Positions 51,331-61,301 of a stretch of 64,000 bases of DNA are shown here, piece after piece. The notes under the pieces are model-generated. The model worked only from the letters and a program-made list of their open reading frames with translations. It did not search any database and was not told where the DNA came from. The position numbers and the translations under genes were made by a program. Within the stretch, counting starts at the first letter, position 1. Every line of letters starts with the position of its first letter. The stretch comes from Arsenophonus sp031446145 (GTDB taxonomy: Bacteria > Pseudomonadota > Gammaproteobacteria > Enterobacterales > Enterobacteriaceae). The stretch is taken from NCBI GenBank assembly GCA_031446145.1, contig CP132903.1, forward strand, positions 682,001-746,000, given 5' to 3'.

Positions 51331-52599
51331 ATGGATTATTTTAAAAATGATTTTTCACAACAATTATTACTAAAAGGATTACTTGTAATTTTATTACTGA
51401 TGATTAGTCCATTAGTGTTTTGTTTATCTTCTAATATAGTAGCCATTCGTATTTGGTCTTCATCTTCTTATACTAGAGTAACTTTAGAATCAACTGTTGC
51501 GTTCGAATATTGTCAGTTTGTTTTATCTTGTCCTGATCGTGTTGTGGTAGATTTAAAAAATGTTCGTTTAAATCGTGTATTAAAAGATGTTAACAAAAAA
51601 ATTAATTCGAATGATCGCTATTTAAAATTAATTAGAGTAGGAGTATTCAATCATAATACAATTCGATTAGTTTTTGAAGTAAAAATGCATCTTGGTGTAC
51701 AAATATTTACTATTTCTCCTGTTGGAAATTTTAAACATCGACTAGTCATTGATTTTTCTCCTCATTCAAGTATTCGACTTGATAATAAAATTTTATTAAA
51801 AAAATTAGAAAAGTTTGATCAAAATAAATCTCATAAAAACTTATCTTTTAGAAAAAAAAAGATAGGGAAACCATTAAATAATCGAAATAAGTTAATTACA
51901 ATTATGATTGATCCAGGACATGGTGGAGAAGATCCTGGCGCAATAGGAAAACATAATACTCGTGAAAAAGATATTGTGTTACAAATTGCAAGACGTTTAA
52001 AAATGTTAATTAATACTGAACCTAACATGAAAGTTTATATGACACGTAATGAAGATGTATTTATTCCTTTAAAAAGAAGAGTTGCTAAAGCCCAAAAAAT
52101 GCAATCAGATTTATTTGTATCTATTCATGCTGATGCTGTAATTAATCGTAAAGCAAAAGGATCTTCTGTCTTTGCATTATCTACAAAAGCGATAACAAGC
52201 AGTAATACGGCGCGTTATTTAGCTGAAATACAAAATCAAGTAGATTTCATTGGTGGTATTAGTAAAAGTGGTGATAAATATTTAGATCATACTATTTTTG
52301 ATTTAGTTCAAACAGCTACTATTAATGATAGTTTAAAAATTGGTAGAGAGATTCTTCATAGAATAGCTCATGTAAATCAATTGCATAAAAATATTGTTGA
52401 TCAAGCAGGTTTTATAGTATTAAAAGCTCCAGAAATTCCGTCTGTTCTTGTTGAAACTGCTTTTATTAGTAATTTAGAGGAAGAAAAAAAATTAAAAACA
52501 GCAAAATTTCAACAACAAATAGCTGAATCAATTTTCTTAGGTATTAAATCTTATTTTAGTAATATTAAAATAAAAAACTTGACTGCTATTGAAAAGTAA
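51331..52599 (+). CDS. amiC: N-acetylmuramoyl-L-alanine amidase AmiC
   Basis: From the ATG at 51331, 422 residues (E. coli 417). Splits septal peptidoglycan during daughter-cell separation. Hydrophobic export signal (about residues 12-34, LLLKGLLVILLLMIS), AMIN domain (about 36-140, AIRIWSSSSYTRVTLES), then the zinc amidase domain: IMIDPGHGGEDPGAIGKHNT, REKDIVLQIARRL, SIHADAVINRKAKGSSVFAL, VLKAPEIPSVLVETAFISN with metal and catalytic Glu. E. coli AmiC is exported by Tat with an SRRR motif; here no twin arginine exists, so Sec export is inferred. TAGG precedes the chosen start; ATG codons at 51259 and 51310 are alternatives. Confidence 0.93.
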   Translation: MDYFKNDFSQQLLLKGLLVILLLMISPLVFCLSSNIVAIRIWSSSSYTRVTLESTVAFEYCQFVLSCPDRVVVDLKNVRLNRVLKDVNKKINSNDRYLKLIRVGVFNHNTIRLVFEVKMHLGVQIFTISPVGNFKHRLVIDFSPHSSIRLDNKILLKKLEKFDQNKSHKNLSFRKKKIGKPLNNRNKLITIMIDPGHGGEDPGAIGKHNTREKDIVLQIARRLKMLINTEPNMKVYMTRNEDVFIPLKRRVAKAQKMQSDLFVSIHADAVINRKAKGSSVFALSTKAITSSNTARYLAEIQNQVDFIGGISKSGDKYLDHTIFDLVQTATINDSLKIGREILHRIAHVNQLHKNIVDQAGFIVLKAPEIPSVLVETAFISNLEEEKKLKTAKFQQQIAESIFLGIKSYFSNIKIKNLTAIEK

Positions 52600-53710
52600 A
52601 AGTCATAAACTTTAAAGTAAATATATTATTTTTCTATTTTATAAAAATATTAATAATCCTTTTTGTAATTATTATTGTTTGTTTAAAAATTTTATTTTTT
52701 GATAAAAATTAATTATTAAATCATTTTTTTAAAATTTTTGATTGTAAATATTTTGATTTAAATGAACAGCTATTATTAATTATAATGGTGTTTATAGTAA
52801 AAAGTAAAAATTACTTTTAGTTATTTTAATAAACACAATGATTATTAATATAATATATTATTTCTTTTAAAGAATACTTTTGCAGTAATTGAAGATTAAT
52901 TATTGATTTTTTTAACATTTTTTGTTGTCGTAAAAAAATAAATTTTTAATTGTATTATCAAAATAATAAATATTTTTAAATTTATTAAAATAATTATATT
53001 ATCATTTTGTTTAAGATTTATTAAAATATTTTAAAAATGCCATTTTTATGTAGAAAAATATACATATTTTATAGAAAAAATATAGGTAGTTCATAAGATT
53101 ATTAAAAATAATAGAATATTATGAATTAAATTTATTATTTTTTGATAAATAATTTTTATTTTTATGACATTAATAATTTATGGGTAATTATTTAATTTTT
53201 ATAGTAATTCAAGAAACTTTTATGTAAATTACTCATATTGATATTTGATAAATGATTATTAAGTCTATATAATTAATATATTAATTATATAAATATAATC
53301 AAATTGATATGCTTCTTGATACATTTATAAATAATTTAATAGTAATGGTATATGTTATAAAAATATTTTTTTTATTTAAAGAAAAAATCTTTAAATTATT
53401 ATGGTAAAATGCACATATCATCAATATACTAATATTTTTTATACTAAATTTGATAATTTTTATATATCGAATTGATTAAATATTTTTTTGAAAAATTCTC
53501 TTTATTTTAATAAATATCAAAAATTAATGAAAAATATTAATATATGTCCTGGTATTTTATTTTAAAATATTATTTTTTATATCTATAAGATTATTCATTA
53601 CTTATATGTAATTTATATATCAAATAATCATATTAGAAATATATCTTTTTATTGATCCGTAATTTTGGAATAAAAAAAATGAATAATATTTTGTATCTTA
53701 AATATAAATA
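52600..53710. other. AT-rich spacer between amiC and dapD
   Basis: About 1.1 kb between convergent genes, a junction between blocks far apart in E. coli. The short ATG frame that runs into the end of dapD (about 53652-53867, plus) is antisense to a real gene and not called. Nothing else recognised. Confidence 0.5.
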
Positions 53711-54535
53711 TTATTTAATATTTCTAATTAATTCATTAATTTTTGTTTTTTTTCTTGTTTTTTCATCAATTTTTTTTATGATAACTGCACAATATAAACT
53801 ATATTTTTTATTTTTTGATGGTAAATTGCCTGATACAACTACTGAACCAGCGGGAATACGTCCATAGTGTATTGTGTTTTTTTCTCTATCATATATTTTT
53901 GTGCTTTTACCAATGTAAACACCCATAGATATAACTGAACCTGCTTCAATAATTACACCTTCAACAATTTCGGAGCGAGCACCAATAAAACAATTATCTT
54001 CAATAATTGTCGGATGTGCTTGTAAAGGTTCTATAACCCCCCCAATGCCAACCCCACCTGATAAGTGAACATTTTTACCAATTTGAGCACAAGAACCGAC
54101 AGTAGACCATGTATCTACCATAGTTCCTTCATCAATATAGGCTCCAATATTAATATATGATGGCATTAAAATAGTATTTTTAGCTATAAATGCACCTTTT
54201 CTTGCAGCAGCAGGTGGCACTACTCGTAATTTCTCTGCTTGGAACTTAGTATAGTCATAGTCTGAAAATTTCATTTCTATTTTATCAAAAAAATGGCTTT
54301 CTGAGCCTTGTATAAATTGATTTTCATTAATGCGAAAATAAAGTAACAATGCTTTTTTAATCCACTGATGAGTTATCCATTTTCCATTAACTTTATTAGC
54401 AACTCTTAATTTTCCTATATTTAGTTGATTAATTACTTGATTAATTGCATTTTTTAACTTTATATCAGTATTAAAAGGTGTAATTTCACCTCGATATTCA
54501 AAAGCAGATTCAATAATATTTTTATTTGTTTCCAT
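53711..54535 (-). CDS. dapD: Tetrahydrodipicolinate N-succinyltransferase
   Basis: 274 residues, equal to E. coli DapD. Succinylates tetrahydrodipicolinate in the lysine/meso-diaminopimelate pathway, needed for peptidoglycan. N-terminal helical domain (about 1-100), then a left-handed beta-helix of hexapeptide repeats: RKGAFIAKNTILMPSYINIG, GTMVDTWSTVGSCAQIG, VHLSGGVGIGGVIEPLQAHP, FIGARSEIVEGVII, and YGRIPAGSVVVSGNLPSK near the end. Upstream neighbour glnD of E. coli is absent; map is the next gene on the same strand. Confidence 0.96.
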   Translation of the reverse strand: METNKNIIESAFEYRGEITPFNTDIKLKNAINQVINQLNIGKLRVANKVNGKWITHQWIKKALLLYFRINENQFIQGSESHFFDKIEMKFSDYDYTKFQAEKLRVVPPAAARKGAFIAKNTILMPSYINIGAYIDEGTMVDTWSTVGSCAQIGKNVHLSGGVGIGGVIEPLQAHPTIIEDNCFIGARSEIVEGVIIEAGSVISMGVYIGKSTKIYDREKNTIHYGRIPAGSVVVSGNLPSKNKKYSLYCAVIIKKIDEKTRKKTKINELIRNIK

Positions 54536-55366
54536 AAATTATTCTACCTGTACATTTTAAATAAATTTTTACATGTTTTCATTTATATAAATAATGATAA
54601 TTATTAATTATTTTTTATTTTTTTAAAATGTATTGATATTTTTTATTGCTAACTTTTTGAGTTATTTTTTTTAAAATACGAAGTTTCATTTTATAAAATA
54701 TTATTGTATTTTTAATATTTGTTCGTAAAAATAAATAAATTTCGGTTAATAATTCATGATAAAATTAAAATTTTTATAGGATATAAATTGGATATTAACA
54801 TGAAATTATTTTTTAATATAATTGATAAGGATAAATTATAAAGTTTAACAAATAATATTTTTAAGATTTATTTAATAATATTTAGATATTTTTAAATTTT
54901 TTATTTTAAGTTATAAATTTATAATCTTTATAAATCAAGATAAAAATCTTATTAAAAATACAATATGTGAAATCCCATTTATTAATTAATCATAAAGTAA
55001 TCTGTATTTTAAGAATTTTTTTAAACTTTTATAAAAGTGAAATCAATGATTTATATTAATAGTAGCATGTAATTCAAAATCAATGTTTAACATTTTGCAA
55101 TAAATCAGTTTTTGTTCTTAAAAAATATATGCATTTTTGTAATTTATTTTATATTTAGAATCTAAGTGATATAACGAAATGTGTCATAATTTTTAATCAA
55201 AATATTTCTACTCTAATTGAGTTACAATTTAAATAGATAGTATGTATCTGTCTTCCATGAATTAATATTCTTCATAATAGACAAAAATTTATTTGTTTTA
55301 TATAAATAAATTATTGATTTTATGAATCAATATACCATTAATTATTTTATATAAATAATTTAAAAA
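54536..55366. other. Spacer where glnD would lie
   Basis: About 830 bases between map and dapD, both minus strand. E. coli has glnD (about 2.7 kb) here; no readable remnant. Together with the missing glnE near hldE this suggests loss of the nitrogen-signalling cascade (inference). Confidence 0.5.
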
Positions 55367-56164
55367 TTATGCGTTTACTAATATAGCTGAAATAAATGGT
55401 TTTTCTTCTTCTCTGAATGTTAAAATTTCACATCCTTTTTCATTAACAGCTACAGTATGTTCATATTGTGCTGACCAACTTTTGTCTTTTGTTTTAACTG
55501 TCCAACCATCTTTCATTATTCTAGTTTGATAGCTACCAATATTTATCATTGGTTCGATAGTAAAAGTCATTCCTTTTTTTAATAAAATCCCACCATCATC
55601 AGCATCATAATGTAAAACTTGAGGTTCTTCGTGAAAAAATTGGCCAATACCGTGTCCACAATATTCACGTACTACAGAAAAATGATGTTTTTCAACAAAT
55701 TTTTGAATTGTATGTCCTATTTTTCGTAAAGGAACACCTGGCTTAACCATTTTTAATGCAAGATATAGACTTTCTTGAGTGATTTTGCATAATTTTTGAC
55801 TTTGTATATTTGGTTTTCCAACAAAAAACATTTTAGAAGTATCACCATAAAATCCATTTTTAATAACAGTAATATCAATGTTAATGATATCACTTTCTTG
55901 TAAAATTTTTTTGTTATTAGGGATACCATGACAAACCACATCATTAACAGAAGTACAAATAGATTTAGGAAAACCATTGTAGTTTAAACATCCTGGGATA
56001 GCATTTTGTTTTTCAACAATATATGAATGGCAAATACGATCAAGTTCACCAGTAGAAATTCCTGGTTTGATATAAGGTTTAATCATTTGTAATACTTTTG
56101 CTGCTAAGTGTCCGGCTATACGCATTTTTTGAATATTTTTTTCAGTTTTTATTGAAATAGTCAT
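55367..56164 (-). CDS. map: Methionine aminopeptidase
   Basis: 265 residues (E. coli 264). Removes the initiator Met from nascent proteins. Type I MetAP with the five metal ligands: DIINIDITVIKNGFYGDTSK (two Asp, about 97 and 108), EYCGHGIGQFFHEEPQVLHY (His about 171), MTFTIEPMIN (Glu about 204) and SAQYEHTVAV (Glu about 235). NDVVCHGIPNNK holds the catalytic His near 79. Divergent from rpsB, exactly as in E. coli. Confidence 0.97.
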   Translation of the reverse strand: MTISIKTEKNIQKMRIAGHLAAKVLQMIKPYIKPGISTGELDRICHSYIVEKQNAIPGCLNYNGFPKSICTSVNDVVCHGIPNNKKILQESDIINIDITVIKNGFYGDTSKMFFVGKPNIQSQKLCKITQESLYLALKMVKPGVPLRKIGHTIQKFVEKHHFSVVREYCGHGIGQFFHEEPQVLHYDADDGGILLKKGMTFTIEPMINIGSYQTRIMKDGWTVKTKDKSWSAQYEHTVAVNEKGCEILTFREEEKPFISAILVNA

Positions 56165-56663
56165 AAATTTTTACCTGCTTTATTAATTTAAATAATAATA
56201 TATTTTCTATCAATTTATTTTTTTGGTATTTTGCATATATCAAAAATTAATAATCATATGAAGCAGAAGCAGTTGCAATTAGTTTGTAATATATCAAAAA
56301 TTAAATTTTTTTTATAAAATACTAAATTTAAGATATAACGATATTTTTTTTTGAAGCAAATTATTTTATAAGAAAATTTAAATACATCTCGTTCATATTC
56401 ATTTAATATAATTAATATTGTAGATGTTTAGAACATAAGTATATAGTTTTTATGTTATTTTATGATATACTAAAATTAGTTTTTTATATATTTCCATATA
56501 TTATTAAATGTAATATTTATATACTTATATTTTAAAAAACAATATAGATAATCAAAATATATTTTCCGTAATTTTTCTATAATAAAACAATTTATAACTA
56601 ATAAGTTAATAAATAGATGTTATAAAAATATTACGCCATTTTACTAAAATTATAGAGGTTTAA
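56165..56663. other. map/rpsB divergent control region
   Basis: About 500 bases. It should hold the map and rpsB-tsf promoters and the rpsB leader. It contains a 16-base direct repeat, ATATATCAAAAATTAA at 56235-56250 and 56289-56304, flanking a slightly G+C-richer stretch AAGCAGAAGCAGTTGC. AGAGG lies before the rpsB start. An S2-binding leader like that of E. coli could not be verified. Confidence 0.45.
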
Positions 56664-57377
56664 ATGGTTACTGTTTCCATGACTGATATGATTCAAGCAG
56701 GTGTGCATTTTGGTCATCAAACTCGTTATTGGAACCCAAAGATGAAAAAATATATCTTTGGTACACTTAACAAAGTGCATATTATTAATTTAGAAAAAAC
56801 TGTTCCCATGTTTCATGAAGCATTACTTGAGTTAAGTAAAATTGCTTCACGTAAAGGTAAAATTTTATTTGTAGGTACTAAGCGTGCAGCCAGTGAATCT
56901 GTAAAAGAAGCAGCTAATAATTGCGAACAATATTTTGTTAATCATCGGTGGTTAGGTGGTATGTTGACTAATTGGAAAACTGTTCGTCAATCTATTAAAC
57001 GTTTAAAAGATTTAGAAATACAATCTCAGGATGGCACCTTTGAAAAATTAACAAAAAAAGAAGCTTTAATTCGTACTCGTGAACTTGGTAAATTAGAAAA
57101 AAGTTTAGGTGGTATTAAAGAAATGGGTGGTTTACCTGATGCTTTATTTGTTATTGATGCGCAACATGAGAATATTGCTATAAAAGAAGCAAATAATCTT
57201 GGAATCCCCGTATTTGCAATTGTTGATACAAATTCTCATCCAGATGGTGTTAATTATGTTATTCCTGGTAATGACGATGCAATTCGTGCCATTAAACTTT
57301 ATTTAAATTCTGTAGTAAAAGCTATTCAAGAAGATAAATTTAAAAATCAAATTGTTCAATTAGAAAAAATTGGATAA
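56664..57377 (+). CDS. rpsB: 30S ribosomal protein S2
   Basis: 237 residues (E. coli 241). Ribosomal protein on the 30S back, between head and body, last to join. Starts MVTVSMTDMIQAGVHFGHQT; NPKMKKYIFGTLNKVHIINL, FVGTKRAASESVKEAA, NHRWLGGMLTNWKTVRQSI, PDALFVIDAQHENIAIKEAN and PVFAIVDTNSHPDGVNYVIP are all typical. AGAGG stands seven bases upstream. Followed after about 100 bases by tsf, as in nearly all bacteria. Confidence 0.98.
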   Translation: MVTVSMTDMIQAGVHFGHQTRYWNPKMKKYIFGTLNKVHIINLEKTVPMFHEALLELSKIASRKGKILFVGTKRAASESVKEAANNCEQYFVNHRWLGGMLTNWKTVRQSIKRLKDLEIQSQDGTFEKLTKKEALIRTRELGKLEKSLGGIKEMGGLPDALFVIDAQHENIAIKEANNLGIPVFAIVDTNSHPDGVNYVIPGNDDAIRAIKLYLNSVVKAIQEDKFKNQIVQLEKIG

Positions 57378-57479
57378 ATATTTATCATAAAAAATTATTT
57401 TTAGTTAAAATCAGTATTTAATAAAAATATATTATTTTATTATATAATAATATATCAAATAGTTTTAGGAATAAATGAT

Positions 57480-58295
57480 ATGTCTGAAGAAATTACTGCT
57501 CTTTTAGTAAAAAAGCTGCGTCAACGTACTGGTGTTGGCATAATGGATTGTAAAAAAGCGTTAGTAAAAGCTAATGGTAATATAAATATAGCCATCGATA
57601 ATATGCGTAAAGCAGGCAAAGCAAAAGTAGCTAAAAAAGCAAATCGTATTGCTACTGAAGGTATTATAATGTTGAAAGTTTCTATGGATAAGAAAATTGC
57701 TGCTTTGTTAGAATTAAATTGCGAGACAGATTTTGTGGCTAAGTCTTCAATTTTTTTTGAATTTGCGAATGAAATATTAACATTTGTTATAAAAAATAAT
57801 ATTTTTGATATTAATCAATTAAGAATACAATTTCAAGCCCGACTTGAAGAAATAATTACTAAGATCGGTGAAAATATTAAAATTAATCGCATGAAAATTC
57901 TTCAAGGTGAAAAAATAGGATCTTATTTGCATGGTTTTCGTATTGGTGTTCTTGTTGCTGCTTCTAAAAGTGCAGATGCAGAAATTCTTAAACATATTGC
58001 AATACATATTGCAGCAAGCAAACCAGAGTATCTTACTCCATTAGATGTTCCAACAGATCTTATTTCTCATGAAAGACAAATTCAATTAGCAATAGCAATG
58101 AAATCTGGTAAACCTTTTAATATTGTAGAAAAAATAGTAAAAGGACGTATAAAGAAATTTCTTGAAGACATTTCTTTAACCGGACAACAATTTGTTATGG
58201 AACCGAGTAAAACTGTTGGTGCTTTGTTAAAAGAAAAAAAAATAAATATTTTGAATTTTATACGTATTGAACTTGGTGAAACTGAAATTGTTTAA
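57480..58295 (+). CDS. tsf: Elongation factor Ts
   Basis: 271 residues (E. coli 283). Nucleotide exchange factor for EF-Tu. N-terminal UBA-like domain with LRQRTGVGIMDCKKALVKAN (about residues 13-32), the core LELNCETDFVAKS with the EF-Tu-contacting T-D-F-V (about 78-90), GSYLHGFRIGVLVAAS, and HIAASKPEYLTP. It ends at FIRIELGETEIV, about a dozen residues short of E. coli Tsf, trimming only the C-terminal tail. AGGA precedes the ATG. Confidence 0.97.
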   Translation: MSEEITALLVKKLRQRTGVGIMDCKKALVKANGNINIAIDNMRKAGKAKVAKKANRIATEGIIMLKVSMDKKIAALLELNCETDFVAKSSIFFEFANEILTFVIKNNIFDINQLRIQFQARLEEIITKIGENIKINRMKILQGEKIGSYLHGFRIGVLVAASKSADAEILKHIAIHIAASKPEYLTPLDVPTDLISHERQIQLAIAMKSGKPFNIVEKIVKGRIKKFLEDISLTGQQFVMEPSKTVGALLKEKKINILNFIRIELGETEIV

Positions 58296-58525
58296 AAAAC
58301 AAATAATTTTTTTTACGTGATAGTAATGGAAAATAATATGCACATGCTTCTTTTTTAATGAATACTATAAAATGTATAATAACTCATATATAATTTAGTA
58401 AATATTTTAATATTTGCCAGTAATATTTTTTTAATTTTTAAAAGTTACATGTACAAATAATAAGTATTTTTTGTTTTCTTTTAAAAAAAATCATTTTTAT
58501 TATTTATCTACTTAGGATGCAAAAG

Positions 58526-59257
58526 ATGTTTGCCAATAATAAAAAACCAGTATATCGGCGTATTTTGCTTAAGATTAGCGGTGAAGCTTTGCAGGGTTCA
58601 AAAAATTTTGGTATTGACACTAAAGTTTTAGATCGCATGGCAAATGAAATTAAAAAATTGGTACAATTAAGTATACAGGTTGGTGTTGTTATTGGTGGTG
58701 GTAACTTATTTAGAGGTAAAGGTTTAGCAGAGGCTGGAATGAATCGTGTTGTTGGTGATCATATGGGTATGTTAGCTACAGTAATGAACGGATTAGCTAT
58801 GCGTGATGCTTTGCAACGTGTATCTATTAATGCTGAATTGATGTCTGCGATACCATTAAATGGTGTTTGCAGTAATTATAGTTGCTTAGAAGCTATTAGT
58901 TTACTTCTTAACGGTAAGGTTGTTATTTTTTCAGCAGGCACTGGGAATCCTTTTTTTACAACAGATTCAGCGGCATGTTTACGAGGTATAGAAATCGAAG
59001 CTGATATTGTTTTGAAAGCCACTAAAGTAGATGGTATTTATTCATCAGATCCGTCAAAAAGTTTAAATGCAGTACTTTATCATAACTTAACCTATCAAGA
59101 TGTTTTAGAGCGCGAATTAAAAGTTATGGATTTAGCTGCATTTAGTTTAGCAAGAGATCACAATCTGCCAATTCGAATTTTTAATATTAATAAACCTGAT
59201 ATTTTGTATCGTATTGTAATAGGTGGTAATGAAGGTACTTTGATTACTAATGATTAG
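58526..59257 (+). CDS. pyrH: Uridylate kinase
   Basis: From the ATG at 58526, 243 residues (E. coli 241), MFANNKKPVYRRILLKISGEAL; TTAGGA ends eight bases upstream. An ATG three codons earlier overlaps that site and is unlikely. Phosphorylates UMP to UDP, hexameric bacterial UMP kinase. Seen: QVGVVIGGGNLFRGKGLAEA, the D-H-M-G-M-L-A-T-V-M-N segment, SAGTGNPFFTTDSAACLRGI and LKATKVDGIYSSDP. In the conserved rpsB-tsf-pyrH-frr order. Confidence 0.97.
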   Translation: MFANNKKPVYRRILLKISGEALQGSKNFGIDTKVLDRMANEIKKLVQLSIQVGVVIGGGNLFRGKGLAEAGMNRVVGDHMGMLATVMNGLAMRDALQRVSINAELMSAIPLNGVCSNYSCLEAISLLLNGKVVIFSAGTGNPFFTTDSAACLRGIEIEADIVLKATKVDGIYSSDPSKSLNAVLYHNLTYQDVLERELKVMDLAAFSLARDHNLPIRIFNINKPDILYRIVIGGNEGTLITND

Positions 59258-59372
59258 TTTAAAAATGTAATTTTAATAAATTTATCAGTTATAATTTATT
59301 TTTTGTATAAAAAATTATATTAATTTTCTTTTTGTAAAGTTAATGCTTATTATTTCTTTAAAGGATTTATAT

Positions 59373-59930
59373 GTGATTAATAAAATAAAACAAGATACTG
59401 AAGCACGTATGCAAAAAAATATTGAAGTATTAAAAATACAAATGAATAAAGTGCGTACTGGGCGTGCATCTCCAGTCTTATTAGACGGTATTATGGTAAA
59501 ATATTACGGAACCAGTACTCCATTAAAAAAATTAGCGAATGTTATTGCCGAAGATGCGCGTACATTAGCAATTACTGTTTTTGAACCTACATTAGTTCAA
59601 TCGGTTGAAAAAGCTATTATCGAATCAGATCTTGGCTTAAATCCTTGCTCAAAAGGAACAATAATTCGTGTTCCTTTATTACCATTAACACAAGAAAAGC
59701 GTAAAAATTTTATAAAAATTGTACGTAACTCTGCTGAATCTGCCAGAGTTTCTGTTCGCAATATAAGACGTGAAGCTAATGATAAAATTAAGTCTTTGCT
59801 TAAATATAAAAAAATTAGTCAAGATAATGAACGTGTTGCTCAAAATGACATTCAAAAATTAACTGATAGTTTTATAAAAAAAATTGATGCAGAATTGCAG
59901 ATAAAAGAAAATGAATTAATGAAATTTTAA
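59373..59930 (+). CDS. frr: Ribosome recycling factor
   Basis: With the GTG at 59373 the protein is exactly 185 residues, as in E. coli, and begins (M)INKIKQDTEARMQKNI; AAAGGA lies upstream. A longer open frame from an ATG at 59343 adds ten unsupported residues and would cover that ribosome-binding site. Releases ribosomes from mRNA after termination, with EF-G. Three-helix bundle landmarks: QMNKVRTGRASPVLLDGIMV, EKAIIESDLGLNPCSKGT, VRNIRREANDKIKSLLK and the coiled end IDAELQIKENELMKF. Confidence 0.96.
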   Translation: MINKIKQDTEARMQKNIEVLKIQMNKVRTGRASPVLLDGIMVKYYGTSTPLKKLANVIAEDARTLAITVFEPTLVQSVEKAIIESDLGLNPCSKGTIIRVPLLPLTQEKRKNFIKIVRNSAESARVSVRNIRREANDKIKSLLKYKKISQDNERVAQNDIQKLTDSFIKKIDAELQIKENELMKF

Positions 59931-60104
59931 TTATTAATCTAAAAGATGATTTAAAAAGAATATATGCAAATATTTACTATAAATGTTTTATTTTTTATAA
60001 AAAATTCTATTTTATATTTAAAATGAAATATTTTTTTAGTTTAGTCTTAATAAATAATAAAGTGCATATTTTTCTAAAATATAGTAGAGCATTTATATTA
60101 TAAA

Positions 60105-61301
60105 ATGATAAAATTAACCATTTTAGGTTCAACTGGTTCAATTGGTAAAACAACATTATCAGTAGTTAAAGAAAATAAAGAAACATTTCAAGTAATCGGA
60201 TTAGTTGCAAATAAAAATGTTAGTATTATGGTACAGCAATGTGTGGAATTTAAACCATTATATGCTGCGATGTCAGATAAAAAATCGGCCAATAAGTTAA
60301 AAACAATATTACATAATCAAGGATCTAAAACTGAAGTGTTATCGGGAGAAAAGGGAATTTGTGAAGTAGCTGGACTTAATGATGCAGATCAAGTTATGTC
60401 TGCCATTACAGGAATAGCAGGACTATTACCAACTTTGTCTGCCATTCGTCAAGGGAAACGAATTTTGTTAGCTAATAAAGAATCATTAATTACTAGTGGA
60501 AAACTTTTTTTTAATGCTATTAAAAAATATGATGCTCACGTGATTCCTATCGATAGTGAACACAATGCAATATTTCAAAGTTTGCCAATAGAAGTTCAAT
60601 GCAATTTAGGGTTTTCTAATTTAAAACAACAAGGTATTAATAAAATAATATTAACAGGGTCTGGTGGTCCTTTTTTTGAAATTCCTATTTCATATCTTCC
60701 GAAGATGACTCCTGATAAAGCTTGTAATCATCCTAATTGGTCTATGGGATCTAAAATTTCAGTTGATTCGGCTACTATGATGAATAAAGGTTTTGAATAT
60801 ATTGCAGTACGGTATTTTTTTAATACTTCTCATGAAGAAATTGAAGTTATCATTCATCCACAATCTATAATTCATTCTATGGTATCTTATCAAGATGGGA
60901 GTGTGATTGCACAATTAGGTATTCCAGATATGAGAATACCTATTGCTTATAGCATGGGTTATCCTGATCGTATTTATTCAGGTGCAAAATCTATTGATTT
61001 TAAAAAAATATCTTCACTTACTTTTATCTCTCCAGATTATGAACGTTATCCATGTTTAAAATTAGCAATTGATGCCTGTTGTCATGGGCAGGCAGCCACT
61101 ACTGTTTTGAATGCTGCTAATGAAATTTCTGTTGCTGCATATTTGGCGGGTAATCTTAAATTTACTGATATTGCTAAGGTTAATTTAAATATATTGGAAA
61201 AATTAACTTTTGCTGAACCTGATACTATTGATGCAGTGTTAGAAATTGATAAAGAAGTGCGCAAAATAACTTATGAGTATATAAAAATTTTATCAAATTA
61301 A
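60105..61301 (+). CDS. dxr: 1-deoxy-D-xylulose 5-phosphate reductoisomerase
   Basis: 398 residues, equal to E. coli Dxr. First committed step of the non-mevalonate isoprenoid pathway, NADPH- and metal-dependent; supplies UppS downstream. Nucleotide-binding LTILGSTGSIGKTTLSVVKE (about residues 3-22), LLANKESLITSG, PIDSEHNAIFQSLP with metal ligands (about 150-163), LTGSGGPFFEIP, NWSMGSKISVDSATMMNKG and IIHPQSIIHSMVSYQDGS are intact. In E. coli uppS follows closely; here a 1.65-kb spacer separates them. Confidence 0.97.
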   Translation: MIKLTILGSTGSIGKTTLSVVKENKETFQVIGLVANKNVSIMVQQCVEFKPLYAAMSDKKSANKLKTILHNQGSKTEVLSGEKGICEVAGLNDADQVMSAITGIAGLLPTLSAIRQGKRILLANKESLITSGKLFFNAIKKYDAHVIPIDSEHNAIFQSLPIEVQCNLGFSNLKQQGINKIILTGSGGPFFEIPISYLPKMTPDKACNHPNWSMGSKISVDSATMMNKGFEYIAVRYFFNTSHEEIEVIIHPQSIIHSMVSYQDGSVIAQLGIPDMRIPIAYSMGYPDRIYSGAKSIDFKKISSLTFISPDYERYPCLKLAIDACCHGQAATTVLNAANEISVAAYLAGNLKFTDIAKVNLNILEKLTFAEPDTIDAVLEIDKEVRKITYEYIKILSN

